From: Euryarchaeota archaeon UBA439
GTDB lineage: Archaea > Thermoplasmatota > Poseidoniia > Poseidoniales > Thalassarchaeaceae
Direction: 5' to 3'
DNA length: 17,541 nt
NCBI GenBank assembly: GCA_002497245.1
Contig: DANB01000029.1
Span: 16,376-33,916, forward strand
Part shown: positions 7,255-12,579 of the stretch, one piece after another
How positions within the stretch are numbered: position 1 is the stretch's first letter
Layout of the letters: each line of letters opens with the position of its first letter
The notes under the pieces: model-generated
What the model was told of the DNA's origin: nothing
What the model saw: only the letters and a program-made list of their open reading frames with translations
Database searches by the model: none
Translations under genes and position numbers: made by a program

Positions 7255-8718
7255 ATGGCGAAGGATAGCATACCAGAGGCTCTAACGTTTGATGACGTAC
7301 TTTTGTTACCTGCTGAATCGGCAGTACTTCCAGCTCAAGTCAAGTTGAGAACTAGGCTTACATCTACTATTTCTTTGAATATACCAATAATGTCTGCTGC
7401 AATGGATACAGTAACAGAATCTCGTATGGCTATTGCTCTGGCCCAAGCCGGTGGGATTGGAGTTATTCATAGGAATATGACAATTGAAGAGCAAGCATCC
7501 AAAGTAAATTCTGTTAAGCGATTCGAATCTGGATTAGTATTAAATCCAATTACGATTAAGCCAACTACAACGATTGGTGAAATGCGTGGATTGACAGATA
7601 AACATGGTTTTTCTGGATTGCCGGTAATCGATGAAGATGAAAATTTAGTAGGGATTATTACAAATCGTGATATTAGATTTGTAGATGATGATGAACAATT
7701 AGTTTCTTCAATGATGACTACAGATTTAGTTACTGTTCCAGAACATGTAGATCCTGAATATGCTAAAAAATTACTACATAAACATCGTATTGAGAAATTA
7801 TTAGTTGTAGATTCTGATGGTAAATGTACTGGGATGATGACGGTTAGAGATATTCAACGTAGTCGAGACAATCCCGAATCATGTAAAGATAAACATGGAC
7901 GTTTGAGAGTTGCTGCAGCGACAGGAACCGGCGAAAAGGGAATTCAAAGAGCCATTGCATTATTTGAGGCAGGAGCAGATGCAGTAGTAGTTGATACTGC
8001 ACACGGACATTCTCACGGTGTGTTGCACACAGTTGCAAGAATTAGAGAGATAGTTGGTGCAGATTCTCAGATAATTGCAGGAAATGTGGCTACAGCAGCT
8101 GCGGCAGAAGCTTTGATTTCTGCTGGTGCAAACGCCATTAAAGTTGGTATTGGCCCAGGTTCTATTTGCACAACTAGAATTGTTTCAGGCGTAGGAGTGC
8201 CTCAACTAACTGCTGTTCAGAGTGTAGTTTCAGTATGTAAGAAATTAGAGATACCTGTAATTGCCGATGGAGGAATAAAGTTCAGTGGAGACATAGCTAA
8301 AGCAATTGCTGCTGGTGCAGATTGTGTCATGGTGGGCAGCCTTCTCGCTGGAACTGATGAGGCGCCTGGTGAAGTTATTCTATACCAAGGTCGTTCATAC
8401 AAAGTATACCGTGGAATGGGTTCAGTAGGTGCAATGAGTAAAGGCGCTCATGATCGTTATTTTCAGTCTGAGCAAGGTGATACAAGTAAATATGTACCTG
8501 AAGGTATTGAAGGCAGAGTTCCTGCTCGCGGTCCGGTTGAAAACGTAATACATCAATTAACAGGCGGTCTCCGTTCAAGTATGGGTTATACTGGAAATCC
8601 AGATATTGAGTCTATGAAAATAAATTGTAATTTTGTTAAAATTACTAATGCTGGACTTTCAGAGTCACATGTTCATGATGTTGAGATAACACGTGAAGCT
8701 CCAAACTATAGAAGGTGA
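7255..8718 (+). CDS. guaB: IMP dehydrogenase
   Basis: GuaB oxidises IMP to XMP with NAD+, the committed step of GMP synthesis, in the cytoplasm. The 487-residue length is that of the standard enzyme (488 in E. coli). The N-terminus has the typical ALTFDDVLLLPA. Two CBS domains occupy about residues 93-200 (IGEMRGLTDKHGFSGLPVID... and MTTDLVTVPEHVDPEYAKKLL...). The catalytic loop is GPGSICTTRIVSGVG with nucleophile Cys305, followed by ADGGIKFSGDIAKA. The phosphate-binding segment KVYRGMGSVGAM begins at residue 383, and flap Arg401-Tyr402 is in place. The tail contains RGPVENVIHQLTGGLRSSMGYTG. All catalytic residues are present, so the gene should be functional. The ATG at 7255 gives the expected N-terminus; no Shine-Dalgarno is seen. 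The last 26 bases overlap the msrA frame, suggesting co-transcription. Confidence 0.97.
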   Translation: MAKDSIPEALTFDDVLLLPAESAVLPAQVKLRTRLTSTISLNIPIMSAAMDTVTESRMAIALAQAGGIGVIHRNMTIEEQASKVNSVKRFESGLVLNPITIKPTTTIGEMRGLTDKHGFSGLPVIDEDENLVGIITNRDIRFVDDDEQLVSSMMTTDLVTVPEHVDPEYAKKLLHKHRIEKLLVVDSDGKCTGMMTVRDIQRSRDNPESCKDKHGRLRVAAATGTGEKGIQRAIALFEAGADAVVVDTAHGHSHGVLHTVARIREIVGADSQIIAGNVATAAAAEALISAGANAIKVGIGPGSICTTRIVSGVGVPQLTAVQSVVSVCKKLEIPVIADGGIKFSGDIAKAIAAGADCVMVGSLLAGTDEAPGEVILYQGRSYKVYRGMGSVGAMSKGAHDRYFQSEQGDTSKYVPEGIEGRVPARGPVENVIHQLTGGLRSSMGYTGNPDIESMKINCNFVKITNAGLSESHVHDVEITREAPNYRR

Positions 8719-9244
8719 TGTAATCGAAACAATTGTCCTTGGAGGAGGTTGCTTCTGGTGTGTTGAAGGGGCTATATTAGGGCTCAAAGGTGTATCAAAG
8801 GTAATTCCTGGTTACAGTGGTGGACATATTGAAAATCCAACATATGAACAGGTTTGTAGCAGGAATAGTGGACACGCAGAGGTTGTAGAGGTAACCTTTG
8901 ATTCAGATATAATTCCTAGGAGAATATTACTCGAAGTATTTTTTACTTGCCATGATCCAACTCAATTAAATCGTCAGGGTAATGATATAGGTCCACAATA
9001 TCGAAGCGTAGTATATTACAAAAATGAAGCTGAGAAGTTAGATGTGAATGAAGTAATAGGCTACCTTCAACAAAATTTTGTCGATGAGATCGTTACCGAA
9101 GTAAGCCCTTTAATTAATTTCTATGAGGCTGAGAATTATCATCATAATTATTTCGCAAACAATCCAAATAACCCGTATTGTGCTATGGTTGTGAGTCCAA
9201 AGATTTCCAAAACAAGAGCTAAACATGCAACATTATATGAATAA
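8693..9244 (+). CDS. msrA: Peptide methionine sulfoxide reductase A
   Basis: MsrA reduces the S-epimer of methionine sulfoxide in oxidised proteins, using thioredoxin-type donors. The 183-residue sequence has the catalytic motif GGGCFWC with nucleophile Cys20, then GYSGGHIENPTYEQVCS, SGHAEVVEV, FFTCHDPTQLNRQGNDIGPQYRS and YEAENYHHNYFANNPNNPYC. Cys163 in the final motif could act as resolving cysteine, as could Cys23; which one does is not clear. There is no C-terminal MsrB domain, and no msrB is visible in the window. The start is awkward: the only usable in-frame codon is a GTG at 8693, 26 bases inside guaB, because the frame has no ATG or TTG between it and the conserved core. There is no strong Shine-Dalgarno, so translation probably depends on ribosomes finishing guaB. 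An oxidative repair enzyme suits a sunlit surface-water organism, but that is inference. Confidence 0.94.
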   Translation: MKLQTIEGDVIETIVLGGGCFWCVEGAILGLKGVSKVIPGYSGGHIENPTYEQVCSRNSGHAEVVEVTFDSDIIPRRILLEVFFTCHDPTQLNRQGNDIGPQYRSVVYYKNEAEKLDVNEVIGYLQQNFVDEIVTEVSPLINFYEAENYHHNYFANNPNNPYCAMVVSPKISKTRAKHATLYE

Positions 9245-9293
9245 AAAATCTTATCTGGATTTTAGTCATTCTATGTTTAAATTCTACAATTAA

Positions 9294-9305
9294 AAGATTA
9301 ATCTT
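9294..9305. promoter_or_regulatory. 12-base perfect palindrome upstream of the membrane-protein pair
   Basis: AAGATTAATCTT is its own reverse complement. The half-site GATTAAT occurs again at 9324-9330, 28 bases on, close to where a promoter for the gene at 9345 should lie. This could be an operator for a dimeric regulator, though AT-rich intergenic DNA yields such palindromes by chance. The rest of the 100-base gap (9245-9344) shows only AT-rich, TATA-like sequence. Confidence 0.3.
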
Positions 9306-9344
9306 GAGTAATATTCAACTATTGATTAATTTTCAATCCCTAAT

Positions 9345-9779
9345 ATGGCTTCTAATGGGGCAGGCGATACTACCTCTCCTTATGATAAAGCGTGGACTAT
9401 TCATGCTTCAATAATAGGTCTGAATATGGGTAATATTTTATTTCGAGGTTTAGAATTAGATCAGACGGATCCAGATATGGTGGTAGTAACCGGACTAACA
9501 ATCCTAGCTGCTGCTCTTCCTTTCCAAGCTATATTTTTCTTAATTAACTCCTATATTCGAGAATTTGATGGTACTAACGAGCTAGAATATGTTATGCTAG
9601 AAAGATTACTAATTATTTGTCAAGTAATTTCTTATTCATCATTGATTGGAATTGCTATTCTTATGACAAATACACATTATTACATGGGGACTGCATTCAT
9701 TATTTCAGCAATTTTAGCAGTTTTATTCTTGAGAACAGCATCAAATCAAGCAGATACATTATCAAGAATGTCAAGATAA
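9345..9779 (+). CDS. Small membrane protein of unknown function
   Basis: I do not recognise this 144-residue protein. It has a short polar N-terminus (MASNGAGDTTSPYDKAW), a moderately hydrophobic stretch around 19-36, and three clear membrane segments at about 48-70, 86-106 and 112-130. The C-terminus is short, polar and positively charged (RTASNQADTLSRMSR), so it probably lies in the cytoplasm. An acidic loop (REFDGTNELEYVMLER, 72-87) separates the first two helices. There are no catalytic or metal-binding motifs; the single Cys92 is in a helix. The ATG at 9345 has no Shine-Dalgarno, and AT-rich sequence about 25 bases upstream may be its TATA box, consistent with a leaderless first gene. 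The next gene starts 16 bases after its stop with its own ribosome binding site, so the two are very likely one operon and may act together. Confidence 0.75.
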   Translation: MASNGAGDTTSPYDKAWTIHASIIGLNMGNILFRGLELDQTDPDMVVVTGLTILAAALPFQAIFFLINSYIREFDGTNELEYVMLERLLIICQVISYSSLIGIAILMTNTHYYMGTAFIISAILAVLFLRTASNQADTLSRMSR

Positions 9780-9785
9780 TGAAGG

Positions 9786-9790
9786 GGTGA
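9786..9790 (+). promoter_or_regulatory. Ribosome binding site of the second membrane-protein gene
   Basis: GGTGA (within GGGGTGA) lies five bases before ATG 9796. The in-frame GTG at 9787 is part of this site, so ATG 9796 is the better start. Type and spacing match the site at 4415-4419. Confidence 0.65.
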
Positions 9791-9795
9791 CATTC

Positions 9796-10635
9796 ATGGC
9801 AGGGGGCACCCCAGTTAGTCCCATGTCGGACACACTTCAACTCCCTAGTGTCCCTCCTGAATCTCCTTGGGAAGCTTATTTACTACTCCTAATTGTGCCT
9901 TTTCTACTAAGGTTATTGTTCATTGCTCCACCTTTGATAGATTTAGTAAATACCTATGCTCCTCCAGGGAATAGGACGGGGCATATCAAGTGGTTTCTAA
10001 CTAAATTTAAGAAATTACCAATGGAAGGGTTCTGGAAGATTGTTATCAATGAGGTTCTTTCATTTATCTTACCAGCGTTGGTTGCAATGACCGCTAGATT
10101 ACTAATTGATGGAGATATAGGTTGGAAAAGCTGGGAAGATACTCCAGAATCTGGAAGATTATTACTTTTACTTGCTGGTACTATTTGGCTAATAGTTGAC
10201 TTTGGTAAAGTTACTAGATCAAGGAAAAATATCAAAACGATTGCCAAGTATAATTTAACAACAGCTAAAATATTTGTAGAAGGTACCGTTGTTAGTCGTG
10301 AATTTTTGAAAACAGTGGATGAATTTACAATTCCTCGACCTTGGAGAGATATAATTGAGATTTCCGAAGATGATGATGGAGTCCACAAACCGAAACAAAC
10401 AAATCCAATGCAAGATATTCTCACCAATCTTCTTGATAAAGGGGTAGATATGCTAGAAGAGATGTTGGTAAAGGTCAAAGATCCAGCCTCTGGAATGATT
10501 GAAAAGATCGATAATGAAATACGTGATCGTATCACAAATCAAGTTCAAACATCTTCGAAATCACTTTTTAGAGATGTAATTTTCTCTATAGCTCCTCTCA
10601 TAATATTATTAGGTCTTCAAAGATTTATAGGTTAA
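9796..10635 (+). CDS. Membrane protein of unknown function with C-terminal amphipathic region
   Basis: I cannot assign this 279-residue protein (282 from the GTG at 9787). A proline-rich N-terminal tail is followed by a strongly hydrophobic segment (about 25-48: AYLLLLIVPFLLRLLFIAPP), a second (about 84-104) and a third (about 120-136). The middle is soluble (about 140-255): a basic stretch KVTRSRKNIKTIAKYN, a short acidic patch EISEDDD, then charged, mostly helical sequence (DILTNLLDKGVDMLEEMLVK..., MIEKIDNEIRDRITNQVQ) that may form amphipathic helices or a coiled coil. The chain ends with a final hydrophobic helix (about 260-279) that may be a tail anchor. No enzyme motif is visible. It sits 16 bases after the small membrane-protein gene and probably partners with it, perhaps in an envelope or scaffold complex; that is a guess. 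The last 11 bases overlap the convergent MFS gene, and a T-run at 10643-10648 may end its transcript. Confidence 0.75.
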   Translation: MAGGTPVSPMSDTLQLPSVPPESPWEAYLLLLIVPFLLRLLFIAPPLIDLVNTYAPPGNRTGHIKWFLTKFKKLPMEGFWKIVINEVLSFILPALVAMTARLLIDGDIGWKSWEDTPESGRLLLLLAGTIWLIVDFGKVTRSRKNIKTIAKYNLTTAKIFVEGTVVSREFLKTVDEFTIPRPWRDIIEISEDDDGVHKPKQTNPMQDILTNLLDKGVDMLEEMLVKVKDPASGMIEKIDNEIRDRITNQVQTSSKSLFRDVIFSIAPLIILLGLQRFIG

Positions 10636-11893
10636 CTACTGATTTTTTCTGATTGAAAATAACTTTCTCTTTTGGTGAAGCTAATACAATCCATCCTATC
10701 CCCATAATTATTTGAATGAGTGCAGACAAAGCAATAACTTCTCTAAGTTGTAGATATTCATTTTCAAGAATAAATCCTGCTGTAATTGCAGATAATCCCA
10801 TCATAAGCGTTAGTGCTAAGAAATCAGCACCTGCAACTCTTCCTCGCCATTCATCTCCAGCACGTTCTTGAGTCAAAGTTGTCGATTGAACCCAATTAAA
10901 ACCACTAGATGCATGAGAAATGAATATCATAACCAATAGCAAATTATTCCATTCCATTAATGAAATTATAGCGTAAAATATTCCAGATATTCCAACTGCC
11001 AAACCGATGAGGTATGGCCTTAGTAAATTGTTACTCATCAGCGGCCTTCCTGCCATTGGTCCAAAACCTGAACCAAAACCTCTAGCCATGAATAGAATAC
11101 CTATTCCTGCAGCAATATCTCCGAATCCGGCCTCCATACCTATCAAAATCAAGAGAAATATCTGTGCCCCTCCACCTGAAGACCACAATGCTTTTGCAAG
11201 TACTAATCTTCTAACTTCCGGAGTTCTAAGGATATATTTCCAGCCATCTGTAATCTCTTTAGTGACGATTTTTACAGATACATTTTCGCGTTCACTGGTA
11301 TCTGGGCCACCAAAAGGAAGAGTCATGATGACAATTGCTGAAACTAGAAATGTCAGTGCATCAATCCATAATGCAGTTGTTATGCCATATTCTGCTATAG
11401 TTAAACCACCTATTGATGCCCCTATGCCTAATGCAATTGACCAACCCCCTGAACCTAATGCATTAGCAGTAAGTAGTTCTTCATCATCACAAATATTTGG
11501 CAGATATGCATATTGTGCAGGATCAAAAATTGATTTAGCAGCAACCATAGCAATTGCTAGGAAATATACTGAGGATAAATTATTCAATAAATCAAATTGT
11601 AATACAATAAATAAAACTAAACAGGCTGCAAGATCTGAACAAACCATCAATCCTCTACGAGAATATCGGTCTGCCAACATACCTGTAAATGGCGTCATTG
11701 CAGCCAACGAGAAACTCCTAGTTGCTAAAACTCCGGCTATAGCAAGGGGGGAGTTATCACTTGATTCACCAGCCAAAATAAATAATGCTATTACAGTAAA
11801 CCAATCTCCGATATAGGATAATTCCTGTGCTATGAATAATCTACGAAAAGAGTGATTGTTTTTGAGAATCTGGATATATCCTACGCCACTCAT
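10625..11893 (-). CDS. Major facilitator superfamily transporter, EntS/MFS_3 type
   Basis: The 422-residue protein has the hydrophobic pattern of a 12-helix MFS carrier. The N-terminal FRRLFIAQELSYIGDWFTVIALFIL is typical of the MFS_3 (EntS-like) group of exporters. The loop between helices 2 and 3 carries motif A, GMLADRYSRRGLMV (71-84). Other typical pieces are SIFDPAQYAYLPNICDDEELLTANAL and, in the second half, GIGILFMARGFGSGFGPMAG. Members of this group export siderophores, drugs or small metabolites, usually by proton antiport; the substrate here cannot be read from sequence. No biosynthetic genes lie nearby to suggest one. The ATG at 11893 gives the expected N-terminus without a Shine-Dalgarno. 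The gene shares a 77-base divergent promoter region with orn. Its 3' end overlaps the convergent membrane-protein gene by 11 bases. Confidence 0.9.
   Translation of the reverse strand: MSGVGYIQILKNNHSFRRLFIAQELSYIGDWFTVIALFILAGESSDNSPLAIAGVLATRSFSLAAMTPFTGMLADRYSRRGLMVCSDLAACLVLFIVLQFDLLNNLSSVYFLAIAMVAAKSIFDPAQYAYLPNICDDEELLTANALGSGGWSIALGIGASIGGLTIAEYGITTALWIDALTFLVSAIVIMTLPFGGPDTSERENVSVKIVTKEITDGWKYILRTPEVRRLVLAKALWSSGGGAQIFLLILIGMEAGFGDIAAGIGILFMARGFGSGFGPMAGRPLMSNNLLRPYLIGLAVGISGIFYAIISLMEWNNLLLVMIFISHASSGFNWVQSTTLTQERAGDEWRGRVAGADFLALTLMMGLSAITAGFILENEYLQLREVIALSALIQIIMGIGWIVLASPKEKVIFNQKKSVVNL
10643..10648 (+). terminator. Possible poly-T terminator of the membrane-protein operon
   Basis: A run of six T follows the TAA at 10635 by seven bases, with no obvious stem before it. 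Archaeal transcription often stops at such T-rich stretches. It lies inside the C-terminal codons of the convergent MFS gene. Confidence 0.4.
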
Positions 11894-11923
11894 ATTCTTC
11901 GCATAACTTATCTATTATCATAC

Positions 11924-11936
11924 TGATGCTTCATCA
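11924..11936. promoter_or_regulatory. Small inverted repeat in the divergent MFS/orn promoter region
   Basis: TGATG-CTT-CATCA has two five-base arms around a three-base centre, in the middle of the 77-base region from which both genes are transcribed outward. It could be a regulator site shared by both promoters, but arms this short also arise by chance. Confidence 0.2.
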
Positions 11937-11970
11937 TAACTAATAAGACTGAACTGTCATCGCAAGTAGC

Positions 11971-12510
11971 ATGGTTGAGGACCGTTTGGTTTGGATTGAT
12001 CTTGAAATGACTGGACTAGATCCTGATGAAAATACAATCATTGAGATTGCTACAATTGTTACAGAAGGAGATTTATCCATAGTTGCCGAAGGGCCAAGTT
12101 TCGCAATCTCAGTTTCAGAAGAAGACTTAGCAAAAATGGATGAATGGAATGTTTCACATCATACACAAAATGGTTTGATAGAAAGAGTACGTTCATCTAA
12201 AACTAGTATGAGTGAAGCAGAAAAGCAAACTTTAGAATTTTTACAGTTACATTGTCTTGCCGGTGTCCCACCTCTTTGTGGTAATACAATCGGGCAAGAT
12301 CGTCGTTTTTTACGTAGATATATGCCTACTCTGCATTCCTTTTTCCACTATCGAAGTGTCGATGTTACTAGTGTGAAAGAATTGGTAAGAAGATGGTATC
12401 CTGATTTACCCAAATGGAGAAATAATTCTGGCCATAGAGCATTGGGCGACATTAGAGGAAGTATTGATGAATTATCCTATTACAGGGAGAATGTTTTCTT
12501 AAAAGATTAG
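11971..12510 (+). CDS. orn: Oligoribonuclease (DEDDh 3'-5' exonuclease)
   Basis: Orn degrades very short RNAs, mainly dinucleotides, to mononucleotides in the last step of RNA turnover. The 179-residue length is normal (181 in E. coli). All five DEDDh residues are present: Asp10 and Glu12 in WIDLEMTGLDP, Asp110 in GNTIGQDRRFLRRYMP, and His155 and Asp160 in GHRALGDIRGSI. The segment YRSVDVTSVKELVRRWYP is also characteristic. Orn is classically a bacterial (proteobacterial, actinobacterial) and eukaryotic (REXO2) enzyme; most archaea lack it to my knowledge, so this copy may have been acquired by transfer. The ATG at 11971 has no Shine-Dalgarno; TATA-like sequence about 25 bases upstream (around 11936-11950) suggests a leaderless message. 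A T-run after the stop (12524-12528) may help end the transcript. Confidence 0.95.
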   Translation: MVEDRLVWIDLEMTGLDPDENTIIEIATIVTEGDLSIVAEGPSFAISVSEEDLAKMDEWNVSHHTQNGLIERVRSSKTSMSEAEKQTLEFLQLHCLAGVPPLCGNTIGQDRRFLRRYMPTLHSFFHYRSVDVTSVKELVRRWYPDLPKWRNNSGHRALGDIRGSIDELSYYRENVFLKD

Positions 12511-12532
12511 ATTTCCTTATCTATTTTTGAAG

Positions 12533-12546
12533 CTTAAATATAAATT
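12533..12546 (+). promoter_or_regulatory. TATA box of the ELWxSDGT-repeat lipoprotein gene
   Basis: CTTAAATATAAATT is a strong match to the archaeal TATA consensus, with a purine-rich GAAG just upstream as a possible BRE. Counting about 25 bases from its centre puts transcription start near 12565, leaving a leader of about 15 bases before ATG 12580 and no Shine-Dalgarno. Confidence 0.6.
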
Positions 12547-12579
12547 AGTTTTTAGAGCGTGTAATTCTCCGACTAAAAC

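Noticed and set aside
9245..9344. Search for a small RNA or tRNA in the longest intergenic gap
   Set aside because: The 100 bases are AT-rich with a 12-base palindrome but no cloverleaf, TPsiC-like motif or stable GC stem.
9954..10535. A 193-codon open frame on the - strand, opposite the second membrane-protein gene
   Set aside because: The + strand frame has a ribosome binding site, operon spacing and proper membrane segments; the antisense product is Ser/Ile-rich with no recognisable pattern.
11007..11816. A 269-codon open frame on the + strand, opposite the MFS gene
   Set aside because: It is antisense to a clear 12-helix transporter. Its translation is rich in Pro, Asn and Ile without domain motifs.
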